Part shown: piece by piece, positions 1 to 13,500 of the stretch
Layout of the letters: each line of letters opens with the position of its first letter
Numbering within the stretch: position 1 is the stretch's first letter
DNA from: Candidula unifasciata
Lineage: Eukaryota; Mollusca; Gastropoda; Stylommatophora; Geomitridae
Assembly: GCA_905116865.2 (NCBI GenBank)
Contig: CAJHNH020006112.1
Coordinates: 321,501 to 385,500, forward strand
Direction of reading: 5' to 3'
DNA: 64,000 nt
Translations under genes and position numbers: made by a program
Notes under the pieces: generated by a model
What the model saw: only the letters and a program-made list of their open reading frames with translations
Told to the model about the DNA's origin: nothing
Database searches by the model: none

Positions 1-94
1 CCAAATAACATTTACACAGAAAAATAGTGGAATGCTATACACAGTGATAAACTGTAATAAACCAGTTTTGATTACAACTTTGATAACTATTCCA

Positions 95-380
95 CAACTT
101 TTTACATACAAATAAAAATGAAGATGAGAACAAACTGTCCATCTTGCTCAAATGTTCCTAAGGCAATTGTACACTTGGGATGTACTGCAACTGCAAAAGT
201 CAGAGGTGATCTCTTGCCTGTGGGATGAGGTAACAAGTAAAACAGAAAATATTGAAAAACCGAACCTGGAGAGAATGATGCAGCGGGAAGTGCCTGCAAA
301 TTCTGGGTGCTTTACAGACTTGGGGCAAGGACAATGTGAACAGTTAACCAGACGACAGCGGGTCTATCAGTAAGGAGACT
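95..380 (+). mobile_element. LINE remnant (RNase H-region family)
   Basis: The stretch reading SEVISCLWDEVTSKTENIEK on the plus strand is the reverse of the repeat at 5390-5470 and 6970-7020, which precedes GNEQ-D-RLAG type RNase H tails there. It is a short decayed piece of the same LINE family. Confidence 0.5.
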
Positions 381-605
381 TATCACTGTCTATTGATGAG
401 GGAGACAGAGCTAAAAATGGGCTTGCCCTGAATGCTGTGATGTAGGCACTTGATTCCTCTCAGCAAGGTCAAGAATTGTTACATTTTTGTTTATTCTTCT
501 AATTGCTTTTGTATTCATGTATTTTAGTATTAGGCTGGTTTAAATTATTTTATACAACCCCATCAATTTATTCTTCTTCTTCTTCTGCGTTCGACATCAG
601 TCATG

Positions 606-1028
606 CTAAACACGGAGTCCCGTCTGGGTCACAAATAGGATTATTCGTTTAAGGTCGCCACCGATCCCCCATAGCTTCTCTTGCAATGTGGCTCCCTTGG
701 GCCAGATCCACAGTCTTTGCTGGGAGAGGTTAGGGCAGTACTGCAGTATGTGCTCAGGGGTCTGTCTTTCTGCTCCACAATCACAGGCAGCAGATTCTTT
801 TATGCCTATCCTGTACAGGTGTGCTTGAAGACCACAGTGTCCTGTCCGAAATCTAAAAATTGATGTTTGTTCTTTCCCATTGAGTTTGTTTATGCTGTCA
901 CTCTCTGGTCTGTAATCTCCATTCTGCCTTCTCCACTCCCGCTTGAAAGACTGCTTAAGCGCTGTTTTGGTTTCCTTGTAGCTGTGTGGTGGATGAGGTT
1001 GTGGAAGATTACTCCCAGCTTTTTCCAA
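606..1028 (-). mobile_element. C-terminal remnant of a non-LTR retrotransposon polyprotein
   Basis: A 140-codon open frame contains FRFRTGHCGLQAHLYRIGI, then a CDCGAERQTPEHILQYCP zinc-knuckle-like segment. This is the usual C terminus of jockey/I-type LINE proteins after the RNase H domain. No upstream reverse transcriptase is attached, so it is 5' truncated. It lies 3' of TCTN1 on the same strand. Confidence 0.7.
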
Positions 1029-1210
1029 CTCATCTGCTCTCTCATTTCCTTAACCCTATCAATGTTTAATAAGCCAATAGCCATTGGATTTTTTTATGGT
1101 AATGTATTAAGTATTCTCTCTTCATTTCTTATGGAAACATTTGTTTAGAATACACCCTGTCTGGTAAAAGTTCAAGGTTCTGGAATGGATTAAGGACCTA
1201 TATCAAGGTA

Positions 1211-1414
1211 TGTCATGTGTCACAGCTAGTCAAGTCAGAAACAGACTATAGTTAGTCAAGATTTGTTTAGCTTAAATACAAGATTAGTTTAGCTGAATTT
1301 AGGTGTTAGTGGAGTTTTGGGTATAGTCTGTTTCTGCTAAATTAATCTTGTGTTCGAACTTAACAAATCTTGACTAGCTATAGTGTGTTTCTGACTTGAC
1401 TGTGGCATATGACA
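1211..1414. mobile_element. MITE with about 80-bp terminal inverted repeats
   Basis: The left end TGTCATGTGTCACAGCTAGT pairs imperfectly with the right end read in reverse (TGTCATATGCCACAG). Pairing continues through AGTCAGAAACA-ACTATAG and AAGATTTGTT. AGGTA flanks both sides (1206-1210 and 1415-1419), a candidate 5-bp target-site duplication. The 204-bp element has no coding capacity and falls about 100 bases beyond the TCTN1 stop, possibly within its 3' UTR. Confidence 0.75.
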
Positions 1415-1508
1415 AGGTACTACTGTATGTCCTATAGCAGAACATATAAAGCTTCTCTATCACATCTCACACAATCTTCACACAGACATCTCATACCTAC
1501 ATAAGCTA

Positions 1509-4500
1509 TCAATGTCTCAGCATGTTTAACACACATAATAAACACAAGAACCAACACAGGTGGCCTGCATGAAGGCTTCTTGGGGCATCACTGAGAAACG
1601 GGTAAAAGAAATCGTAGGGCAGTCGTGCCGCTGTTGTTGGATATACTCCCTCTACAGCCACTGGGAGCTGGGAGACATCAATGAAAGTCACTGAGCTGCT
1701 AATTTCTACTTTCTGAGACATACTTGATCCTGGCTGGCAGAAGGAGCCTGAGCACTGGTGACAAAATAACAAAGGAATTGTTAAACACCAAACTGTTTTA
1801 GTAACAGTTTCACAGCATATTTCGAATACAATTTCAAAGTATATTTCAGTAACAGATCTGTTTCAGTTTACAGATCTGTAAAACAGGTACACATGCAAGA
1901 TTCAGGCCCTGGAACAAAGCCAAAGTCTAGATATGGACGAACAACCTGGACTTTCCCACTGGAGTTTACAACCCGTGAACACAGACAACAAACAACAGAT
2001 CATTATCTTTTATTCGAGATAACATTCACATTGTGATTTTAGTGTGAACAACAGGTCTGGGTAATACTGCATAGTCTCTGTGTTACCGTGATTTGTGGTC
2101 TTCATGTTCCATGGTTAGGATGATTAGTGATCAAGGGAAGCTGTTACAGGTGAAAACTGCACTTTAGGGAACCTGGCGACACCTTGTATCCCAGTGCGCC
2201 TTGACTGTCTTTAGGACACGAAGACAGAGATTGGCATCTAACAAAATACTGGGCTTAGAAGGGTGATCATCCAGACCAGACCAGGCAACACTGGAGGCAA
2301 CCAGAAGTCCCAGGTGTGAGTGGCGATTCTTAAACCCTCATAGGATGGTTGTGGCGGGGTCAGAGAGTACAGACTCCATCCAGTGTCTGATCTCCTTCAA
2401 TCTTATTAAATAAATGGGTGGAAGTGGAAGGGCAACATTTTAGTCAGTGTCAGGGAAACTAGCTGTTTACCTGTCATAGGAGTAAAAGAGTCGAGCCCAT
2501 GTGTGTGCTGTTTATCCCTATTTGTTTAGTTCTGAGATTATTTTTAGGAATCCAAAGGGCCTTGACATGCATGACGCTTGAGATCGAAATAGTTTAATAA
2601 TGTCAACAACAAAAAATTATAGTATTCCTAGAGATTTAGAGAATCTCATGGCTCAACTCGTTATCATCTTCATAATCCCATCTCAACTTAATGATAGAAT
2701 AATCAAATCAAAATAAAAAATGATGAAATATAAACATCAAGTAAAAGTGTCGACACTGCTCACCTTATATCTGACCACCTGCGGTTCATCATAAACATAT
2801 GCCACACCAATAATTTTGGCTTGAGGATTAGGAAGGGAGCCCACATTGGCATACAGGATTTGTAGGTTTGCACCAAGAGATAAATCACACTGAGCACCCA
2901 CAGTCTGTGAAATAAAAACAAACATTAAATTTTGAGAAATTGCATTACCACCCTTAGGGCCTCTGATGCTTAACCTGCCTGGACTCAAAGACTTAAACGT
3001 GTGACTGTTGTTGAGACATAATACAACTGACTAATAGGACTGACTTCACTGTACTAGGTTTATCCCATATGGCTCTGTCTCTTTCTGGAGAACAACCAGC
3101 TACTTTTTGATAGCACTGCACAAAGCAGGAATACTGTAGCTCATGCGACAATCCCCAGTGAAAATAAAAATAAAAAATAAAAATGTCATTCCTGAACCAA
3201 ATGATGCAGCCATGAAATGAACACCCGATCTTCAAAACATGAGGCAAATAGCTTGACCTGCACCAGAGAAACTCTCTGAGACAAAATATGATTTGCTCTG
3301 TCTGTGTCAAGTTATGGAAGCTCCAAGACTACATTTTCTAACATGCACTAACCACTATGGGAAGCCGCCAGATGCTCACCTGTGTATCCAAAGGTCATGG
3401 GTTTAAGTCAGAATAGATTTTAACAAAAATGATGGGTTCCTGTTCGATGGAGTTTAAAATGAGTACCAGGTAAAGTCTTGGGAAGTAAAGGTGGCCAAGA
3501 TGAGGCTGACCACATCACCAGCAAAGTGCTAATTGGTCTATAAAATATTGGCCTAGCCCTATATGCTCAATAGGTCTGAAGGTGTGGAAGAGAATCATTT
3601 TCTCTTACTTAACTATAAAAGGGATAAATGCAGTCAAGCTAAAACCAAGAAATTAATCCATTGAACTGTCACTACGAAGCTTAACCAAGGAGGGGGGGGG
3701 GGGGGGGGGGGAGTAGAGGGAAAATGTAGACTCACAAGAAAAACTGGATGTTTTGGCTGCAGCCTAGGCTAATACTGTGGTTTATGTTGAGATTGGCTCC
3801 GGCCGGACTGTCCAATTTTCTTGTTGCTAATGTTGTTCCTTCTCCCCTTTGTTAAGACTGTTTGTCACAGTTCAGTAAATTCTCCTCTTCTTCTTTCTTC
3901 ATCGGCTGCAAACTCTGTCGGAAGTCCTGGTTGTTCACCCATTTGGACTTTGGTTTTGTGCTAGGACCTGAGTTTTGCATGCACATCTGTTTTACTGGTT
4001 TATTTGTGTGCAGTTGGTCGTTTCTTGCAGCTCTGGCAGATGCACTCCAATTTGAATGAAGCTTCCAATTAATCGACTCCTAGGACATGCTTGCTAGAGA
4101 GGCAGTGGGTCTATTCGTGTTTGCCCTGTAACCCACATGGGTTGAATGTTGAATTATGAATCGACATCACAGCACTCGTGACACCCCCATAAGCGCTCTG
4201 TCCCCTTCTTCAGCAGCAAGTAAAGAGTTCCAATTCCGATGGCACCAGTAACTGATTGTAAATCCGTCTCGCCCTTCCCTTGAGTGTTTAACTTCGGCCA
4301 GATTCCCTGGTAACTCCTCACAGCGCCATTCTCCTCAGACCGTAAAGATCTTTTTGCGCTTCCGCACTATAAACTCACTCCCAGAGGGCCCTCACAACGT
4401 ATAACTTGTTATACATCAATTCACCACCAAGTGGTACAGAACCGGTGAGTCTATCTGCCTGCTCATTTCCCAACACACCGGCATCAACTGGAGAGAATAT

Positions 4501-7500
4501 CCAAAGGATACTGACTACCCAAGATCTCTAAATGATGCTTGCCACTCTGCACGGAGCATACCTGTCTCCACTTTTGCTCTGTGAGTCAGTAATAATCACA
4601 GCATGTGTGTACAGCTGATTCCCAAGCCAGCAGTAACTGCCTTCACCTCCATTCTCAAACTAGACATTGTGATATCATATGCAAGGCTTGATGCGCTAAG
4701 CGACGTCCATTCGCCATCTGCTATAAATCCCAATGCACTCTGTTTGCCCCTCAACACCAAGTCATCTGTAAGATAATCACATCACTTGGGCAGGAATTGT
4801 CATGAATCATTTGTTGAACTTCTGATTCTGCAGCGCTACACAGGTAGTTCAGTGAATTAATTACTAACCACTATGCCAGTTTGGCTCATGCATTTATTAT
4901 TATTAACTCACTCACGGCCAAGCAACTCACTGTTTATTGGTAACTTAATAAATGATGTTTTTCTAAATCTCTATGTCCCATATAGTTCTTATATTAGTTT
5001 AGTCCAGCAGTTCGTAATCCGTGCTTTGCTGAGCACTAAGGGCCCCAGTGTACTTCTCAAGGCCTCCATGGATATGCCAGGAAAATAAATAAACACAGAA
5101 TAGCACTAAATATTAAGAAATAAAAAGTAGCTGAGGGGCTCCACCAATGAAACTGGTTCCAAAAAGGGCTCCATGAGTCAAAATAGTTAGGAACTGCTGG
5201 TTTAGTCTATCCCAAATGTTTCAACTGTTTCAGTTTAATGAAACTGTTATGAGGTTCATCTGGGTAAAGATTTAACAGTGTTCAGGACAAGCCCACATAG
5301 GCTCCTCTCCCTCCTCACCTGCCAGCAAAGAGTTTTCATACTGATGGCCACCAGTGTTACCTGGTTAACTACTCATCTTGTTCTTATGGGTTTTCTGTAT
5401 TCCATTTTACTTGCAACCTCGTCCCACAGGCGAGAGATCACCTCTACCTTGTGCAGTTGCAGGACACACCCAAGTGGGGCCAGTGCGGTCAATCTATCTG
5501 TCTGCTCATTTCCAAACACTCCTGAATGACCCAGGCAAAATATCCATGCATCAGTTTCAATTATTACAGGAATTTGTTTAGACTCTTCAATTTAAAAGTT
5601 TCAATAAAAATCAGCTTGAACAGAATGAGATAAGTAACAACAGGAGGCACAGTTACTGTTGTGAGCTGCGGCAATGTTTTTTTGCTTCTGCCAGACGGTT
5701 ACCGGTGCATTTTTGCTCCATTTGTAGACTGAAAGGATAGTTTCATCTCCAAGCTTCTAAGCTGAGTGCATGGCGTGACGCTGTAAGCTGCGGATTTCAT
5801 TTGGAATGTTTTCTGCTGTGACCAATGTGGTGGTGTGAATTGATTCTGTGATTAAAACTGATCACGTGTGCAAATGCTGATCTGTTGGTGACTTCTGCTA
5901 CCATCCTTGATGAACTGCATTTCTAATGTTGGACTGTTTGTGTTAGCACTTCGGATGGCTACCGTATGCTTTTAATGCGTGTGTATGCTAGTGAATATGC
6001 TGAGACAGCAGTCTGTCAATCTTTCCACAAGGGACTGTGATGAACATTCAGTGTGTTTTTCGTTGGCACAGGAGCGGAGCAACTATGGGGTGACCTGTTT
6101 GCTATGAAGCTGAAACTAAGATTACCAGATTACCAGGCTAAAGCCTCAAGAATTAACCCTGTGTGAACTTACAAACCTGCGAAGGAGAAGAAGGCCTGTT
6201 CTTGAAAAGAACTTCAACCCAGTCTCCTGTACGCTGAACATCAGAGTCACCAAACATGGCCACATAGAGATTATTCTTGAGATAAACATTCAATGTGGCA
6301 TCATATGCTGGTGCACTGTAGCCTTCGATTACACGAATAATAAGTTGCTGCAGCATCTTGCAAACTTCTGCTTCTGAAGTTTCATTTACTCTGAAAACGA
6401 AACAATTCATTTAAGTAATCAAACCGTCAAAGCAGTGTTTCCCTGTTGTAAATCTGAACTACAGTAACAATTCAATAAAATGAATTCTTCAAATGTCTTC
6501 CTATGGCAGAGTGTTAAGATTTCTTTTTGTCATTACCTCCTCCAGATATAGTAAACAGGAAGGAAGAAATTGTAGTGAGTCTGTGCTTGTCCTGGTAAAA
6601 CAGGCAGTTGCATTTGAGAGCGGTTGAATGTGTACTTCAGTTGTAAAGGATTCACTTGTTTGTTTCCTTTTTTATAACTGTTACTACAGTGTGCACCTGA
6701 CGAGATAGCAGCGAAATATGCCTAGTAATAAAACTGTGTCCAGCATCTTTATGCTATTCCTTGTTTAGTTGTAATTCCTGATTTATTTATTTTAATCCTT
6801 ATATGATCTTATTGTAACAAGTAAATAACATTATTTTCTTCTTCTGTGTTGGTCCTTGAAAAAGTGGCTTTTTTCCTGAGTCTCAAGTGGTGCCCAGAGC
6901 CCACAGACACTCCTCACTGTATCATTCTTTTCAGGTAGGGGTTTTCAAGATTTGTCCATGTTACTTGTGACCTCCTCCCAAAGGGGAGAGATCACCTCTG
7001 CTTTGTGCAGTTGTAGTACACCCCCAGTTGGGGCCAATCCAGCCAGCCTATCTGTCTGCTCATTCCCCAACATACCTGCATGGCCCAGGTAAAACATTTA
7101 TGTGACTCTCACCAGCTGCGACCCCTGGAAGAATATGAAAACATAAATTACTCTTTACAAATGACACTTACTGTATGAAGCAACCAGTGCGCATATCCTG
7201 ACCAAATAGCACAGGTTCTCTCAACTGTCCTAGATCCATTAGGCAGTCCCCACTGACAGACCCCCGAATCAAAGCTAGCTGTTGACCTCTTGCTTGTTGT
7301 AGCAATATTCTCTCACTGAACAATTTTAGTTAAATAAAATGAACAACCTCTTTTCAGCACAAGAAATATTAAATGCAAAACAGGAAGGCAATCTATGACA
7401 AATACAGAGATGACATGCTAAACTGGAAACAAATGAAGTTCAAGCAATGGATACACATTAAAATTTTTTTAATTTTTTTTTTTTTAGTTCTAATTAAAAC

Positions 7501-10500
7501 AGGTAAAACATAATCTTCATGCTGAACAATTCTGGTTTGTTTTTCCTTTAAATTCCTGCTGGGTGCTTACCTCCAGTTTTGTATATTGGTTTGCTTGGGA
7601 AAATACTCATTCTCCAAATTTTTTAAAATGTATTAGAACATTTCATCCAGTAGTTTTATATAGCTCTAAAACTTGGAGCACAACTGAAAGAGATGAAGCC
7701 TTATTACAGGTTTTAGAAAACGACGAATCTTTGGACCCATCAAAGATGCAAACAGTGGGTAATGGAGAGTGAGAAGCAACAATGAAATTCATAATCTGTT
7801 TAAATCACCATTGATAACTGGATTCATGAGAGCTAATAGACTGAAATGGTTAGGGCATATTGAGAGAATGTCAGATGACAGAGAAGTGAAAACTGTATAT
7901 ACACAGGAAATGAATGGTCGTAGACCACAAGGCAGACCAAGAGGACGATGGAGAGGTAATGTCCAGGCAGACCTACAAACACTTGGTGTCACCAACTGGA
8001 AAGAGAAGGCCAACCAGATAGATGAATGGAAGCGGGTGATGTCTGCAGCAATGAACCTCAAGGGTTCGGAATGCTGAAGAAGAAGAAGAAGACGAAGAAG
8101 AAAATTCGAACATTTTATCCACAAGAAAAATGAATATATCACCAACACCACAACAAACCTAACTCCAGCTGTGCTTACATATGTTCTTCAGCAGTGCAGG
8201 ATATTCGTTGAAATATGTTTTCAAAACAATGGTAGTCATGTAGAGCATTTAATATAAATAAAAATGGCTTTCATTAAAAATGTTTATTTTTCCTACATAT
8301 GGAATCTTATGGGACAATCACTAACCTTTGAAAATAGGACTCAGGAAAATGTTTGGCCTATACAAAGATGGTAACAGTGGTTTCTTCTGCTACATTCCCC
8401 CTTAAACAAGTTTTTTGAAAACTGTGGTTGTCGTTTACAGCTAGGGTCCCTGAACCACCAAACTGAGATAACACAGTGGTGAATATTCATATTTATGCAA
8501 ATTTAATTTACTGGTCAGTTTCTTGTTGAATGGATAATGTTGCCTGCAATGGATCTCCAACATGCTCTGTCTCTTGTCTTGGTTATACAATGTCTCAGAC
8601 TGCTGTCTGTCCATCTCTTGATCTCCAACATGCTCTGTCTCTTGTCTTGGTTATACAATGTCTCAGACTGTTGTCTGTCCATCTCTTAATGTTGTCCCCT
8701 CACTTGTATCGCTGTCTACCTCTTGCTCTCTTGCCCTCAACTTTTCTCCCCAGAATGGTTTTTAAATGAGTTTTATGTCTTTTAATATGATCAAAATAAT
8801 TTAATTATTTTTTAATTTTTATTTCTTTCTATAATTCTCTTTTCATTCTTAGTCATTCTAGAACTTCTGTATTAGATTGTTTTATATGAGTGGACTATGT
8901 TAAGAGATGAACTGGGAAAATTCTAAGTACAGTGTAAAGATATTGGGAAGGAATGGACAGAAAGCTCCGAATAGGTAGAAAGCATTAGGAAATCACTGTT
9001 AACCTCCATAATCTGGATCCATACACCTGGGCATGCAGGAGTAAATGGTAATGAAATAGGTGGCGGGTAATGCACCAATGCAAACAGGAAGAAGCACGGA
9101 CAGAGCTGATATCATCAACACTGGTAGGGTCTAGGTTGGGGGATAATGGCGAATCTCTGATGCTAACAAGACTACGTGACCGAGGAGTTAAGCTTGGTGA
9201 AGCACAACAGCCGTCTTCAAGGTAAAGACAGGAGATATCATAACCAACTCCTCATGGGAACAGTCTGTAGAGGTACCTTAGAGGGACTGCTGCACCTGAG
9301 GACTGAGCATGTGTGGGGATACTCAATGTGCAAAGACGTAGATTGTGAAAACATAATATAACATCGGGACAGAAAGTTTTAGAAATTAATTATTTGCTTG
9401 GGAAGGCTAACCTGGGCAACAAATGACTGCAGAAGGCTGCCGCATTTACGACTTCGGATGAAGAAGAAAAAAGAATTTTACATTTTCACAGGTACTAAAC
9501 GATAACGATGATGATAATAATTATAATGATGATAATGAAAAGGATGATATTACACCACTAAATATATCACAATTAAAACAGGATACTCTGTTGTTGCTCC
9601 TTGTGAGGTCACATTCAGCACGCCCGCCATGATCGGCTGACCAACTTGATAGCCAGGATGTCCACTTCGCTGAATACGTTCACCAGTTGAAGAGACCTGA
9701 AGAAGATTGTCAAAATTACTGACTGATGTCATCAAAAGACACAAAACAAGATGTCACACATAGAAAGCAACTTTCTGTGGTTAATGGAAATTGCTGACTT
9801 GGAATGCAAGCAAATTCCTGTATTTTCTAAAGGAGGGAAGAGCTGGTAGGGAGTATCAGCTTGTCGCTCACCTGAAGATTGAAAGGTAGTAGGTTTAAAT
9901 CCGATTGGAGCTGACTTTTTCACTTCAAAAATGATCATGACTTCCAAATTGACCCAGCTTTGAGTGGGTACCAGGTGAAGTCCTGGAAAGTAAAGGCAGC
10001 CGGCATACTATTGACCACATCATCCGCAGATTGCTGATTAGTCTATAAAATTTAGGTTTAGCACTATATGCCCAATTCACCAGAAGGTGTGGAAAAGAAT
10101 CCTTTACTTTTCTTTATAAGGGAGGGAGGTAAAGATAAGCAGTATGTAGAGATGTGTGAAAAATATGTGACACAAATACACTTCAGCATTAAAAGATAAG
10201 TGATCAGAATTTATTTTATGTGTGAAAGATGTTTGTTAGAAATATACAGACCACATGTTAGAGACTAATGACAGATATATAGTTAGCTTATAAAAGATCA
10301 GTGACAGGAATAGATATGTGCTAAAGATGAGGGATGTGAATAGACATGTGTTAAAGTTGAGAGACAGGAATAGATATGTGTTAAAGTTGAGAGACATGAA
10401 TAGATATGTGTTAAAGTTGAGAGACAGGAATAGATATGTGTTAAAGTTGAGAGACAGGAATAGATATGTGTTAAAGTTGAGAGACAGGAACAGACATGGT

Positions 10501-13500
10501 TAAAGTTGAGAGACAGGAATATATATGTGTTAAAGTTGAGAGACAGGAACAGACATGGATAAAGTTGAGAGACAGGAACAGACATGGTTAAAGTTGAGAG
10601 ACAGGAATATATATGTGTTAAAGTTGAGAGACAAGAACAGACATGGATAAAGGTGAGAGACAGGAACAGACATGGTTAAAGTTGAGAGACAGGAACAGAC
10701 ATGGTTAAAGTTGAGAGACAGGAATATAAATGTGTTAAAGTTGAGAGACAGGAACAGACATGGATAAAGTTGAGAGACAGGAATAGATATGTGTTAAAGT
10801 TGAGAGACATGAATAGATATGTGTTAAAGTGGAGAGACAGGAATAGATATGTGTTAAAGTTGAGAGACAGGAATAGATATGTGTTAAAGATGAGAGACAG
10901 GAACAGATATGTGTTAAAGTTGAGAGACAGTAATAGATATGTGTTAAAGTTGAGAGACAGGAATAGATATGTGTTAAAGTTGAGAGACAGGAATAGATAT
11001 GTGTTAAAGTTGAGAGACAGGAATAGACATGTGTTAAAGTTGAGTGACAGGAATAGATATGTGTTAAAGTTGAGAGACATGAATAGACATGTGTTAAAGT
11101 TGAGAGACAGGAATAGATATGTGTTAAAGTTGAGAGACATGAATAGACATGTGTTAAAGTTGAGAGACAGGAATAGATATGTGTTAAAGTTGAGAGACAT
11201 GAATAGATATGTGTTAAAGTTGAGAGACAGGAATAGATATGTGTTAAAGTTGGAGAGACAGGAATAGATATGTGTTAAAGTTGAGAGACAGGAATAGATA
11301 TGTGTTAAAGTTGAGTGACAGGAATAGGTATGTGTTAAAGTTGAGAGACAGGAATAGATATGTGTTAAAGTTGAGAGACAGGAACAGATATGTGTTAAAG
11401 TTGAGAGACAGGAATAGATATGTGTTAAAGATAAGAGACAGGAACAGATATGTGTTAAAGTTGAGAGACAGGAATAGATATGTGTTAAAGTTGAGAGACA
11501 GGAATAGATATGTGTTAAAGTTGAGAGACAGGAATAGATATGTGTTAAAGTTGAGAGACAGGAATAGATATGTGTTAAAGATGAGAGACAGGAACAAATA
11601 TGTGTTAAAGATAAGAGACAGGAACAGATATGTGTTAAAGTTGAGAGACAGGAATAGGTATGTGTTAAAGTTGAGTGACAGGAATAGATATGTGTTAAAG
11701 ATAAGAGACAGGAACAGATATGTGTTAAAGTTGAGAGACAGGAATAGATATGTGTTAAAGTTGAGAGACAGGAATAGATATGTGTTAAAGTTGAGAGACA
11801 GGAATAGATATGTGTTAAAGTTGAGAGACAGGAATAGATATGTGTTAAAGATGAGAGACAGGAACAAATATGTGTTAAAGATAAGAGACAGGAACAGATA
11901 TGTGTTAAAGTTGAGAGACAGGAATAGGTATGTGTTAAAGTTGAGTGACAGGAATAGATATGTGTTAAAGTTGAGAGACAGGAACAGACATGGATAAAGG
12001 TGAGAGACAGGAACAGACATGGTTAAAGTTGAGAGACAGGAACAGACATGGTTAAAGTTGAGAGACAGGAATATAAATGTGTTAAAGTTGAGAGACAGGA
12101 ACAGACATGGATAAAGTTGAGAGACAGGAATAGATATGTGTTAAAGTTGAGAGACATGAATAGATATGTGTTAAAGTGGAGAGACAGGAATAGATATGTG
12201 TTAAAGTTGAGAGACAGGAATAGATATGTGTTAAAGATGAGAGACAGGAACAGATATGTGTTAAAGTTGAGAGACAGTAATAGATATGTGTTAAAGTTGA
12301 GAGACAGGAATAGATATGTGTTAAAGTTGAGAGACAGGAATAGATATGTGTTAAAGTTGAGAGACAGGAATAGACATGTGTTAAAGTTGAGTGACAGGAA
12401 TAGATATGTGTTAAAGTTGAGAGACATGAATAGACATGTGTTAAAGTTGAGAGACAGGAATAGATATGTGTTAAAGTTGAGAGACACGAATAGACATGTG
12501 TTAAAGTTGAGAGACAGGAATAGATATGTGTTAAAGTTGAGAGACATGAATAGATATGTGTTAAAGTTGAGAGACAGGAATAGATATGTGTTAAAGTTGA
12601 GAGACAGGAATAGATATGTGTTAAAGTTGAGAGACAGGAATAGATATGTGTTAAAGTTGAGTGACAGGAATAGGTATGTGTTAAAGTTGAGAGACAGGAA
12701 TAGATATGTGTTAAAGTTGAGAGACAGGAACAGATATGTGTTAAAGTTGAGAGACAGGAATAGATATGTGTTAAAGATAAGAGACAGGAACAGATATGTG
12801 TTAAAGTTGAGAGACAGGAATAGATATGTGTTAAAGTTGAGAGACAGGAATAGATATGTGTTAAAGTTGAGAGACAGGAATAGATATGTGTTAAAGTTGA
12901 GAGACAGGAATAGATATGTGTTAAAGATGAGAGACAGGAACAAATATGTGTTAAAGATAAGAGACAGGAACAGATATGTGTTAAAGTTGAGAGACAGGAA
13001 TAGGTATGTGTTAAAGTTGAGTGACAGGAATAGATATGTGTTAAAGATAAGAGACAGGAACAGATATGTGTTAAAGTTGAGAGACAGGAATAGATATGTG
13101 TTAAAGTTGAGAGACAGGAATAGATATGTGTTAAAGTTGAGAGACAGGAATAGATATGTGTTAAAGTTGAGAGACAGGAATAGATATGTGTTAAAGATGA
13201 GAGACAGGAACAAATATGTGTTAAAGATAAGAGACAGGAACAGATATGTGTTAAAGTTGAGAGACAGGAATAGGTATGTGTTAAAGTTGAGTGACAGGAA
13301 TAGATATGTGTTAAAGTTGAGAGACACGAATAGACATGTGTTAAAGTTGAGAGACAGGAATAGATATGTGTTAAAGTTGAGAGACATGAATAGATATGTG
13401 TTAAAGTTGAGAGACAGGAATAGATATGTGTTAAAGTTGAGAGACAGGAATAGACATGTGTTAAAGTTGAGTGACAGGAATAGGTATGTGTTAAAGTTGA

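Noticed and set aside
606..1028. Host protein gene downstream of TCTN1
   Set aside because: Sequence is the C-terminal part of a LINE polyprotein with a Cys knuckle, 5' truncated.
9587..9744. Longer TCTN1 exon 9 ending at a donor 25-30 bases further on
   Set aside because: A GTGGT/GTAATA donor is also in phase, but it would add about nine residues (EYPVLIVIY-like) that spoil family spacing. GA/GTATCC was preferred.
12023..13387. 454-codon minus-strand frame of LSLNFNTYLF repeats
   Set aside because: Same array read on the other strand. It is intronic, with no start or splice context.
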